This document shows positions 1-9,388 of a stretch of 64,000 nucleotides of DNA, piece after piece. The translations under genes were made by a program, and so were the position numbers. Position 1 is the first letter of the stretch; each line of letters opens with the position of its first letter. Origin of the DNA: Proales similis. Its lineage: Eukaryota; Rotifera; Eurotatoria; Ploima; Proalidae. The stretch lies in contig JAGVRJ010000009.1 of NCBI GenBank assembly GCA_019059635.1, forward strand, positions 1,211,001 to 1,275,000, read 5' to 3'. Under the pieces are notes generated by a model that was not told the DNA's origin, ran no database searches, and saw only the letters and a list, made by a program, of their open reading frames with translations.

Positions 1-900
1 TTTTTGAGCATTTTCCCGACCTTCTCAATGTTGCTGGCCTCGTTTAAAAAGTCAAGTTCGATCGGCAAATTCTTCTTCGTCTCTTCGGCAAGCCAGACAA
101 ATTGAAAGCTGGGAAAGACTGCGGCCAGGCAGTTCACCAGAAACTTGTCCGAAACAATTAAAAGAGCTCTCTTTATAAACAAGAGGCCAGACTCACTGTC
201 ATTGTTTGAATGTCAGCGTGTGAGTTTTTCTTCACCGTTGGATGTTGAATTTTGACGGCCACCACCGTTCCGTCCTTGAGCACTGCTCTATGGCATTGAG
301 CCAAGCTGGCAGTCCCAATCGGCTTGCTATCGATTTGCACGAATATGTCGCCTATCTGCGATCGATTGCAGTTTAATAAGCCTCATTAGCAACAAGGCCT
401 CATTGCGCACTTACACTACACTTCAAGTCTTTCTCAACCGTTTCGAATAGTTCGCTCACATCAGACTCGGGCGCCTTGTTGTGCAGCTCTTTCATTGTGT
501 TGACGTATTCGGGAGGAAGAAGGTAGTCAAGGCCTCCGATGTGCTGGCCCACTTTGATAAATGCTCCGCCGTTCTTACAAAACACATTCTTCAGCCTGTT
601 GGCCGACCTTGAATGAATTTGTGACAGCCTCGCTTCGTACTCGTCCGAACTGGCGTCCAAGCCCCAAAGATTCCACTTGTAATCGATCGCGATGTTCACA
701 GCCTTGAGACGGCCGCAAGTTTAGCAGAGGGAATTCGCAACTCTTTGGCCGAGCGTGAAATTTACAGCAAAAGCGGCTCGTCCGAATCTAACTGGTCCGA
801 TTGAGTTGTACTCTTTGGCAAAGTAATTGTCAAGAACAAAGTGACCGGCAATGGCCGCCGATGTCGTTCCAACTGCGCCATACTTCAACAGCCTGAACAT
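1..900 (-). CDS. ADCK1: ADCK1-like aarF-domain kinase, 5' part (runs off the window)
   Basis: Mitochondrial member of the UbiB/ADCK atypical kinase family, linked in other animals to coenzyme Q and lipid homeostasis and inner-membrane organisation. The window holds the first exons only. Exon 1 (about 766-900) starts MFRLLKYGAVG and ends in FGRAAFA, a plausible hydrophobic mitochondrial N terminus. Exon 2 carries the family blocks GAFIKVGQH and DYLLPPEYV (the KxGQ-type extension). Exon 3 carries GTASLAQCHRAVLKDG followed by VAVKIQHPTV, which is the Ala-rich nucleotide loop and the VAVK lysine strand. The last exon has EETKKNLPIELDFLNEA, a signature of the ADCK1/5 branch. Introns are short with GT-AG ends. 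The rest of the kinase core lies beyond base 1. ADCK5 is the main alternative, but the spacing and the DYLLPPEY block fit ADCK1 better. Confidence 0.88.
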
Positions 901-1169
901 TTCAAGCGACCTTGACCATTTAAATTACAGCGACTGAAATGGTCTCTTGAAAAAGAATAATCCCAAAGTCAAGTGGGAATTTCTTTCTTAATCAAGTACT
1001 TAATCTTCAATATTGAAAGTGAATACACTCGTAAACGTTCATTTTTGAAGAATTTTTTTTTTATTGAATATACGGTGATGATCTATGAATTGGTTTTCTC
1101 TTTTTTGTGTGTGTAAGGTGTTCTAGAGTGAACTGAATCTAATCGTTTGTCGATTCACTTCGAAGCTTC

Positions 1170-1531
1170 TCACAGTTTTCCGTTGGCGTACTTGTAGAGA
1201 TTGCTTCCGGTGACCACCAGCAAGCCCAAACTGCTCACAATAGCCACAGTTGTGAGGAGCTTGTCAGTCGAGGTTTTCCACCAGAGAGGCACCTGTTCCA
1301 TGTCGGCCTGCGATTCAAAAGCGAGCGGTCAAGAACAAAAAAGCCAACGAGAGAGGCGTTAAGAAAGCCGACCTCGAAAAGTTTCTGATTCTCCTTCAGC
1401 TGAGCGACTCGCTTGTCCATCCAGCGCTGAGCAAACGTCTTGTCTTGCTCATAGACGAAAGTGGACTTGTTTCGGGCGATCACCTGGCGCGCTCGTCCCA
1501 ACACCAGTAGGCTTCTGTTAGCGACCGACAT
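1170..1531 (-). CDS. COX7A: Cytochrome c oxidase subunit 7A, mitochondrial
   Basis: Small single-pass subunit of respiratory complex IV in the inner mitochondrial membrane. Two exons join at AAACTTTTCGAG and GCCGACATG to give QKLFEADMEQVPLWWKTSTD, the family's QKLFQ-x-D-x-x-PLWLK region, then a membrane segment (LLTTVAIVSSLGLLVVTG) and the tail NLYKYANGKL. The product is about 98 residues and starts MSVANRSLLVLGRARQVIARN, a basic amphipathic mitochondrial targeting sequence. I chose this ATG because the longer upstream reading has no presequence character. The single intron lies at the presequence/mature boundary region. A poly(A) signal on the minus strand lies at about 1060-1065. The gene is divergent from CMTR1. 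Confidence 0.87.
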
Positions 1532-2139
1532 TCTGATCTTTTGCTGTCTAACAATGTAAATAGAGCAAGTTTTAAAATTTCCAACACAGAAGCAAGAAGG
1601 CAACTATTAAGCGTCATGCATACTCAATAGACGAACAGAGTCGGCAGTCTAACGCGTGCAGTAGATTCGGTTGCAAGCATTGCAAATGCATAATTTATTG
1701 CTCTATTCGCCTAATTCGCTCAAGCCAACTATTGCATTTGTCTTGCACGATTTTGTGAACAAATGTTAACAAACGTTGTTTTCAAGCAGCAATTTCAAGA
1801 ATTGGGCGCCATTTCCCCAAACGTCTTTCGAAGTAAACGACAAGGGAGGCGATAATTTTATTCATTTCTCTTCATCCATCTGCCAACTGATTTAGAGATC
1901 TGCTTGTTTAATTCAGATCAAACAAGTGGCCGTAACGCACTCTTAATATCATGTAAGTTAAATTTGCCTTTTCTCTTTCAATATTTCAATGCTAATTTTC
2001 TCTTTCAGTTGTGTGGACACCCAAAATCAGAGACTAGTTGAAAAACTGACGAGTCCAAGCAGACCAGGAGAGAAATATTGTTTTGCTCATTTGAAAAGAA
2101 GGGCGAGCGAGAGAAATAGAGAGAAAGAAAGAGCTGGAG
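1532..2139. promoter_or_regulatory. Divergent COX7A / CMTR1 upstream region with a 5' UTR intron
   Basis: About 600 bp between two divergently transcribed genes. On the plus strand, a GTAAGT donor at 1953 and a pyrimidine tract ending in TTTCAG at 2008 define a likely 56 bp intron in the CMTR1 5' UTR. No coding exon is visible upstream of it. The rest is AT-rich sequence with no motif I can name. Confidence 0.5.
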
Positions 2140-5100
2140 ATGGACGTGAAGAAAATGATAAAAAGAAAATACCTGGAAGATCATCCAGAAGAAGATGTGA
2201 TCTATTCAAACATGGCTGAGCCGAGTTCAAAGCGAGCCGTGGTGAAACGAAATGCAGAAAATCTGAGCGACAGCGAGCCTGACTCGCCTTTAAAGAAAAG
2301 AACCTCCAGCTCGTTCTCAAACGAGATGGCCAACACGTTCAGCATGGCAGTGGGCAGTAGCTCATTGTCAAACAAGCTCGAGCAATCCAGCGACACTTTC
2401 GAGTCGAGTATCGGCTACAAAATGATCGTAAGTTGACATCTTGGTCCCCGCGTGCTACTCGCTATCTGAACAGAGCAACAGAAAAAAATGGGATACCAAG
2501 ACGGTCGAGGCATAGGCATGAAGCCGGGCATTGTCAAACCGGTCGAAGCTTCAAACCAAAAGGGCAAACAGGGCCTCGGCTTTGCTTCTAAACAAGCCAT
2601 CGAAAAATTAGACAAATGGGACTTTGACAAAGATCAAGTATGCTGTCTCCGCCGTTCGCCAATTTGATCACTTTCATGGAAAAATGACCTGACTCAATTC
2701 TTAGGTTTCGGTCAAAGAGCTGCCAGAATGGATTTCGATCGGCACCGAACCAGAGACTCTTGACCTTGAAGATCTAAGAAGCTGGAAGCAACTCGGGCTG
2801 GTAAGTTGAGTTCATTTTTCAAATCAATCGTCCCATACCCATCACGTTGGCGTTAAGAAAAAGCGAATTCTTGACGACGAAGATCAATTTTGCTCGAGTG
2901 AAACTCTTCGCCAAGTGCTCGACAGCAAAGTAAGCACTCTCTGTACCAAATCTGGAAGTGGTAAAAAAATTTAAATGAATTCAAGTCTGTGTTTGATGAA
3001 ATGGACGGCCGCGACATGAGGAACGCAAGATTCAGGTCGAATCCCTACGAAGCGATCGGTTCGCGCTTTTTCCAAAATCGGTAGCTCAACTCGATCCGAC
3101 TTGTCTCAGAGCACTTTTCTTAAAAACAAAGCAAGAGCTGCGATGAAAATGGCCAACATCGACGCGGTCTTCGATTTCATGTTCACAGAGCCGAAGAAAT
3201 CCGACGGTGTTAGTTCTTGTTTGAACCATTTCCGCCAATTGTTCATTTAATGCGAAAAGAATTTAGAGCTCGCTCGTAGAGTCGGATGAGCCGCTCTACT
3301 TTTGTGATGTGTGCGCTGGACCAGGTGGCTTTTCCGAATACGTCCTATGGCGTAAAGGGTGGATGGCCAAAGGTTTCGGTTTCACTCTTCGAGATGACAA
3401 CGACTTTCGTCTGAACGAGTTTGTCGCTGGTCCGGCCGAATGCTTCGAGCCGTTTTATGGTAAAATCCTGGCGCACAAGCCTAGCGCACATGACGCTTGT
3501 ATGGTCTGTCCCTTGAATGAAGGAACCGCACAGGACGGCGATGTCACCAGACGCGAGAACTTGCTCTCTTTTCGGAAATTCATTTCGGACCAGACCGGCC
3601 AACGGGGCGTTCACTTTGTTATGGCCGACGGAGTAAGGATTCTCGCTCTCTTCACCTATCCGAGCGTTTGACCAATCTGTCTCAAAAAGGGCTTCTCAGT
3701 CGAAGGAAATGAGAATATCCAGGAGATATTGTCCAAACAGCTCTACTTGTGTCAGTTCGCAGCCGCTCTCTCAGTTCTGCGTCCGGGGGGACATTTTGTT
3801 TGCAAATTGTTCGATTTGTTTACGCCGTTCAGCGTCGGCCTTGTCTATCTAATGTACAGATGCTTCGATCGTATCTCTCTTCACAAGCCGGTGACAAGTC
3901 GGCCGGCTAACTCAGAACGGTAACACACACTAGACTCCATTCAATTTGTTGCCTTTTGGACTAAGCTGGCTCCGCGATAGATACATTATTTGCCAAGGAG
4001 CTCGCCAATGCAAACAGATCGTCTGCGACTATTTGATGGAAATAAACGACACACTAAACGAAACGTTCAGAAAAGACGCCTCTGACGAGGACGTGGTCTC
4101 CATAGTTCCCATGGAAGTCCTTCAAGACGATGCCGAGTTCTACAGTTACATATTCAACTCGAATGAAAAGTAGCCTGAACCTCGCCAGTGCTTTCAAGTT
4201 TCTGTCTGAGCTTCTACTCACAATTAGATTGGGCAGAATTCAAGTTCACAATTTGCAAAAGCTTCAGGGATTCAGTACCAATCGGTAAAATTCAAACTCA
4301 ATCTGCTTATTTGACTGCGTTGACCGACGCTCAAACAGTGATCTCTACGATAACCGACAGTCAGAAATAATCCCGCAATGTCTCCAGCTCTGGAAGGTAT
4401 TTGTCCTAGTCGCCTGAGGGTGTGGTCAAATTCAAGTTTGATTTCTCATCAGGTGCCTGACTTGAGAAGAGTAGATTTTGTGGATGGACAAAGCATGGAG
4501 CCCCGGAATAAAATGCGTCAGCCAAGATTTAAGCAGAAAATCACCGCTGCTCCTCTAAATCCTCAATCGCTCACCGACGACCTCAATTCGCAAATGATGT
4601 ATTCGGCTGTAAGCTCAAGACTGTTGAAATCGACAAAGCCAACTTTGACTTGAACTGCTCGTCTAGCTTGGAATCAGTATCGACTCCATTCATAAGGCCG
4701 TTTTGAAGAAGACCAGCTCGCAGCATCTGGAAGAGAATTTCGCCCATTGTAGTCTGAACGATTACAAATGCTATCCGGCATTCGGCCGACTCGTGCTTCT
4801 GCTTGGATGTGGAGTGAGTAGCTGGCCATCGCAGATCTAGTTTTGTTGTTCTTGTTTAAAACTCTCTCTTTAAGAGGGACAGCGTTTACGAGCATGAACT
4901 CAACAGTCCGTTCAACAAGAACGCATCAAAGCAATCGATTTACTGGCGGCCAACCGATGGATTCAGAATTGAGCTTCCCAAAGGAACACTCGCCTTGGCA
5001 GAAGTAGTGAACGAATTCGATCAAAATGCATGTTTTCTACTCTTTCTCTCGCGCTTGCCTAAATTCGCCTTTCAAGTTTTTATTTGCTTCAGGGTCGAAG

Positions 5101-5684
5101 CTTTACAACGGTCCATCTGATAGATCTCTTCTTTGTGGAGAAAAGATCGCTCTTGATGAACGCCAACGGATTCAACGAGTCCATTCAGAACAGAAACCGC
5201 ACGCTCGAGATATTCTGCAAAGCCTGTAACAAGTCGTCCAACTGCAAATTGAGAGTTAAAAAGCTGTTTGATTGCAGGCAAATTGAAGAGAGATTTTTCA
5301 AAAAGTAAGTCGACTTAAGGCAATGCCAACTCAGCGCTCTAAGCGCCGATGCTCAATAGGGAATCGAACGGCCGTATTGAGACCGAATCTGGCTCCTATT
5401 CAACGATCAAAGGAATTGTTTTCCTCAAGTGCATTCAGTATCCCTGGTCTTTGGTAAAGAGCAAATCGACCGGCAAATACTACTATTACAATTCGGTGAG
5501 TCGAACGTCGAGCTATGAAACGCCCGGCGATCAGAACATCTACTCGAATCCGCAATACTATTTGGAGAAAGGCTTTGTCTGGCTGTGGCCTTCGAGCTCT
5601 GCCAATGGCCAAGCGGTTTCCTACTCTTCGTCAGAGAGCCTCACTCAAAGCTCACTTGTGGATTTCATCAATCGTCACGCTTAA
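2140..5684 (+). CDS. CMTR1: Cap-specific mRNA (nucleoside-2'-O-)-methyltransferase 1
   Basis: Nuclear enzyme that 2'-O-methylates the first transcribed nucleotide of capped mRNA using SAM. At least ten exons with introns of about 50-60 bp. Domains in order: an acidic/basic N terminus with a KRxxEDHPEED stretch; a G-patch ([19 protein letters not shown], then QKGKQGLGF); the Rossmann methyltransferase core with the SAM loop [16 protein letters not shown]; the catalytic lysine in [10 protein letters not shown]; the catalytic Asp in VMADG and Lys in [12 protein letters not shown]; a degenerate guanylyltransferase-like region; and a C-terminal WW domain ([18 protein letters not shown]). The catalytic K-D-K set is therefore intact. 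Exon 2 opens at 2476, where the frame gives [10 protein letters not shown]. Length is about 830 residues, close to animal CMTR1. A poly(A) signal lies at 5828-5833. Confidence 0.92.
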
Positions 5685-6069
5685 CTTAATCAGCTGCCTT
5701 TTCTTGTTTCACGTTCTCGTTTGGTTCTTGTTGCTCTTCTTGTTGTTTACTTTGCTCATAGTTTTATGGTGATCACAAGCAAAAAACAAAAATATTTTAA
5801 AGTTTTGGGAAAATTAAAATTTGTTGAAATAAATTCAGTTAAAATCGGGCAGACTTGACCTTGAGATTCGACTGAGCGTTTTTAAAACGCGCTTGCATAA
5901 TTGTCGCACATAATTTGCAATCATTTTTGCTCGTTAGGAGAAGTGCAAAGAAAAATGCTGCGTGAACATCTAATCGAACATTATACGATCGTTTAGACTC
6001 GAAGCAACTTTTGCGTGCAGAATTGAAAATTACGTAAACGCGACACGCCCGGTTCACAGCCACAGAAAG
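5685..6069. other. CMTR1 3' UTR and upstream region of the carbonic-anhydrase homologue
   Basis: T-rich 3' UTR of CMTR1 ending at an AATAAA at 5828-5833, then about 240 bp up to the next plus-strand ATG. No further gene or named motif is visible. Confidence 0.5.
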
Positions 6070-7067
6070 ATGAAAGGAATCACGCAGCTACTTCAAGGAA
6101 CCCTCAAATACCAGAACCAGTTCAAAAAGGACTTGGCGCCCATGTTTAGGCAAATTTTGGACCGACCCGCGCCCAAGTCTGTAATCCTTTCATCGATCGA
6201 CAGTCGAATAGTTCCTTCTCGCCTGCTCAATGTCGACCCGGCCACCTACTTCCATCTGCGAACAGTGGGTATGAGCTCTTCAGTCCTTTTTGATTCAAAC
6301 TGTGATGCTATTCACTGAGCATTTTAGGAAATCTTTTGCCAAAATATATTAATGAACCGGATAGCGCCTCGGCCCAGTTTGAACTGGCTTTTATAGTCAA
6401 CTCGGGAACCAGTTTCGTGGTGGTCGGAAATTCAAGCTGCCAGGTAGGCCGGGCCTAGTCAAAAAGAATGAATGTCTGAGTAGACCGTCATCTTCACTTC
6501 TCCAAGACCATGAGCAAATTGCTCAACTCACGTGAAAAATACGAGTCGGCGAATAGCGTGGGAGAGAACGTTCTGGAACAATGGCTGATTGCAAACGGCC
6601 GAGACACATTGGCCAAGTTTCGCTCCTTCGAAAAGGGCGGATTCAGCAAGCCGCTGAGCTTCTTGGGTAAAACTGGTCATTTCGGTTGTTTGAAAATCTC
6701 TTCGACCTTGAATGATATACAGAGGCAAATCAGTCAGAGTTCGAAGCAATCATTGACCCCACCAACGCTTATAGTGTTGAAGATAAACTATCGCAGGTGA
6801 GCTTCTTGAACTCTTCAGTTATCGTCCTAAAACCTGAACCTTGACCGCCCTGATTAGATCAATGTCCTGGAGCAGTTGAAAAACTTGGGTACCTATTCGT
6901 TTTTGAACGAGAGAATAATGAAAAACGAGCTGAGGGCGTACGCACTCTGGATAGACGTGTACAAGGCCGAGGTGCAGTTTTTCAGCTTCAAAAACAAGAA
7001 ATTCATTCCGGTCAACGAGCAGACTTATGAAGACATCTACCGTGAATGTGATGCGGGTGCTCGTTAG
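6070..7067 (+). CDS. Beta-class carbonic anhydrase homologue lacking two zinc ligands
   Basis: Beta carbonic anhydrases interconvert CO2 and bicarbonate on a zinc held by Cys, His and Cys; the insect enzyme is mitochondrial. Five exons join in frame to about 270 residues. The start MKGITQLLQGTLKYQNQFKK, the block DSRIVPSRLLNVDPATYFHLRTVGNL, the block SCQTMSKLLNS and the C-terminal run EDKLSQINVLEQLKNLGTYSFL then ALWIDVY match the animal beta-CA fold end to end. The zinc motifs are altered. The C-x-D-x-R Cys is Ser (SSIDSR, codon TCG) and the H-x-x-C His is Asn (GNSSC, codon AAT); only the last Cys remains. The Asp-Arg dyad is kept. Splice ends support each junction, so the changes are not frame artefacts. 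It is likely a pseudoenzyme or has a different metal site. Poly(A) signal at 7119-7124. Confidence 0.85.
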
Positions 7068-7346
7068 ATCACTCTTGCCGTGTTTTGCCTTTCAGTTGAG
7101 TTAGTCGATTATTTTTCAAATAAAACTCAACCAGACCCAAGCGCTTTCGATCGGATTTAGAGTCAAAAGATTAAGGCAAACGGTGATTGAACATTTTGGA
7201 CTGAATTTTTTATTTGGTCGACTCTTGTCTGCCAAATAGAAATGAACGATAGCGAATGGATACAAAAGAAGAATTTTTTTTTTACCGAGTAAATGGTTTA
7301 AGCAAGAAAGAGAGGGAAAGATGACTAAAAGCAGAACAGCTATAGC
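7068..7346. terminator. Convergent 3' ends of the carbonic-anhydrase homologue and STIP1
   Basis: Tail-to-tail intergenic region of about 280 bp. A plus-strand AATAAA lies at 7119-7124 and a minus-strand AATAAA (TTTATT on plus) at 7209-7214. The two 3' UTRs are close but need not overlap. Confidence 0.55.
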
Positions 7347-9029
7347 TTATCTAACTTGGATAAGACCAGCTTCAATGAGCTTTTGAATCTTGGCCCTTAT
7401 CTCCGGGTTCTTCAAGTGGTCTTGCACGGCCTGTCGATCGGTCTGCATCTGCTCTAGAATGAGACGCATGGCCGGGTCGGCGAATATTTCCTGAATTTCG
7501 GGGTCCTGCATTGCTCGTTTGCGGATCTCCTCTGGATTTGAGCTGCTCTCCATGGCGCATTGTCTGTAGCCGTCAATGGCCTCTTGGCAAGTCGGATCGA
7601 GTTCCATCGCTTTCGAGTAGGCGCTCATCGCCTTGGATGGCTCCTTGAGGGCCACCAGAATTGTGCCCTTTTGCAAGTAGGCCTTGACAAATTTCGGGTC
7701 GATTTTGATCGCTTCTTCGCAATCTCGGAGCGCAAGCTGAAACTCCATCAGTTTGGTGTAGCAGGCGGCTCTGTTTCGGAAGATTTTCGCATCGTTCGGG
7801 TTTCGTTTGATTGCCTCATTGTAATGGGTCATTGCTGTGGGAAAGTCGCCTTTCTTGAACGCCTCATTGCCCAGATTCTTCTCCTTTTCGGCCTCTTCCG
7901 GGTTGATGTAGGCCAACGCCTCTTGTTTTTTCAGCTCTTTTTCAATCAAAGCCCTCTTCTTGACGATTTCGGGGTTTCTGTGCTCGGACAGAGAATGATT
8001 GAAGTATTTTAGCGATTGTTTGAGATCGTTCATCTTGAAGTAGGCGTTTCCGATTCGAGCGTACGCCTTGGCAATAAGCTCATAGCTGGCGCGGTTCTCA
8101 CGACCGACCTCGATTCCCTTTTGACACGTTTCAATACATTTCTCGAGTTCATTTTGCTCAAAGAACACAGCCGCCTTGTTCGTGTAGTAGGTGATGCTGT
8201 TCGGACAGAGTTCAATCGCTCGATCGTAATGCTTGTGTGCTGCTTCAAAGTCTTTCTTTTTGTATGCATCGTTGCCGAGCTGTTTCTCCTGTTCGGCCTC
8301 CTTTTCCTCGCCGCTCAGATCGGGCTTTTGCTCAGCAGCAGGCTTGCTCTCTTGCTTGGTAGGCTCTGGCTTTGTCTCTTCGCTGGGCTGAGGACGATCC
8401 TCGTCCATCTCTTCGTCTTCAAACGGCATTCCCGCGCCGCCGTTCATTCCGCCGAACATGGCGCCCAAAAGCTGCGAGGCCTTGGGATGATTCAAAAGCT
8501 TCGTAATCTCTGATGGGTTGCTCTGGAGGTTAGAAAGCAGCTGCTGCACTTCCGGATCGCCTAGAAGCTCACGAGTCTTCGGGTTCATGGCCAAATTGGC
8601 AAGGAATCGCGGGTCGCCAAATGGGTTTCCGCCAGCTGCTCCAGGTCCGGCGCCGAATCCGGGCATCTCAGAGCGAATACGAGAGCGGCAGCTATTTAGA
8701 GCTTCGTTCAGCTGCTCGTTATTGGCATCATACTTGAGACCGTCTTCGTAGACCTTGGCAGCGTCGCTGTATCTCTGCTGAAGCTCAAGCGCTGCTCCCT
8801 TTCGGCTGTAGCCCTTGGGCCAGTCCGGCTTGAGAGAGACGGTCTTCTCGGCGTCCATCAACGACTCGGAGTATTTGCCGATTTTCGCATATGCTGCCGA
8901 GCGGTTGCTGTAGAGGATGTGATTCTGAGGGTCAATGTTAATCGCCTCAGAGTAGAACTTGATGGCATCATCGAATCGCTCTTGTTGAAGGGCCTCGTTG
9001 CCCTTGGCCTTTAGCTCGTCAGCGCTCAT
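7347..9029 (-). CDS. STIP1: STIP1 / HOP, Hsp70-Hsp90 organising co-chaperone
   Basis: Cytosolic adaptor that bridges Hsp70 and Hsp90 and passes clients between them. Intact single exon of 560 residues, close to the human protein. Order: TPR1 (about 4-105, starting ADELKAKGNEALQQERFDDA), DP1 (about 130-190, with NPKTRELLGDPEVQQLL), an acidic linker (about 205-240), TPR2A (about 240-350, KQLGNDAYKKKDFEAA), TPR2B (about 375-480, KNLGNEAFKKGDFPTA) and DP2 (about 500-555, AMQDPEIQEIFADPAMRLIL). The DP2 helix motif and the basic residues of the dicarboxylate clamps appear present. No introns are seen, unlike several neighbours. A heat-shock element and a TATA-like box lie just upstream. Confidence 0.96.
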   Translation of the reverse strand: MSADELKAKGNEALQQERFDDAIKFYSEAINIDPQNHILYSNRSAAYAKIGKYSESLMDAEKTVSLKPDWPKGYSRKGAALELQQRYSDAAKVYEDGLKYDANNEQLNEALNSCRSRIRSEMPGFGAGPGAAGGNPFGDPRFLANLAMNPKTRELLGDPEVQQLLSNLQSNPSEITKLLNHPKASQLLGAMFGGMNGGAGMPFEDEEMDEDRPQPSEETKPEPTKQESKPAAEQKPDLSGEEKEAEQEKQLGNDAYKKKDFEAAHKHYDRAIELCPNSITYYTNKAAVFFEQNELEKCIETCQKGIEVGRENRASYELIAKAYARIGNAYFKMNDLKQSLKYFNHSLSEHRNPEIVKKRALIEKELKKQEALAYINPEEAEKEKNLGNEAFKKGDFPTAMTHYNEAIKRNPNDAKIFRNRAACYTKLMEFQLALRDCEEAIKIDPKFVKAYLQKGTILVALKEPSKAMSAYSKAMELDPTCQEAIDGYRQCAMESSSNPEEIRKRAMQDPEIQEIFADPAMRLILEQMQTDRQAVQDHLKNPEIRAKIQKLIEAGLIQVR

Positions 9030-9107
9030 TTTTGATCACAAGTCTGCGTCAATGACAGAATTTTATTTAAGAACGTTTGGAGAAACTGCTCGCTGCTTGT
9101 TTTTGTC

Positions 9108-9115
9108 TAAATATA
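9108..9115 (-). promoter_or_regulatory. TATA-like box of STIP1
   Basis: Read on the minus strand this is TATATTTA, about 80 bp before the STIP1 start codon and downstream of the heat-shock element. The spacing suits a TATA-type heat-inducible promoter, but the motif is short and the region is AT-rich. Confidence 0.4.
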
Positions 9116-9148
9116 AAGCGAGAGCGATGGAAAAGCTTCGCTAAGCCG

Positions 9149-9163
9149 AGAAAATTCGAGAAG
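9149..9163 (-). promoter_or_regulatory. Perfect trimeric heat-shock element upstream of STIP1
   Basis: Plus-strand sequence AGAAA-ATTCG-AGAAG consists of three contiguous alternating nGAAn / nTTCn units with no mismatch, the binding site of trimeric heat-shock factor. It lies 120-134 bp upstream of the STIP1 ATG and about 35 bp upstream of a TATA-like box. STI1/HOP genes are classical HSF targets, so position and target agree. Confidence 0.7.
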
Positions 9164-9388
9164 CGCGCTGATTATGATTCGAATTTTGAACGAAAATGTG
9201 CGCATTGCGCCGCCTAATGCATTCAATCGTACGGCTTTCGCTTGATTGCTGAACGCCCCCCAGTCCAAGTAGAAAGAGCCAACTTGTCGATTTAACTTGA
9301 CGACGTTTGAAAATTCCGTCCAAAAAGAAAATTTAAAACAAAACCGATTCGAGTTTATTTATTCGGCTGAGCTCACAGCTGGAGCCCT

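Noticed and set aside
7560-8513. Two plus-strand ORFs of 150 and 165 codons
   Set aside because: Antisense shadows of the STIP1 coding exon.
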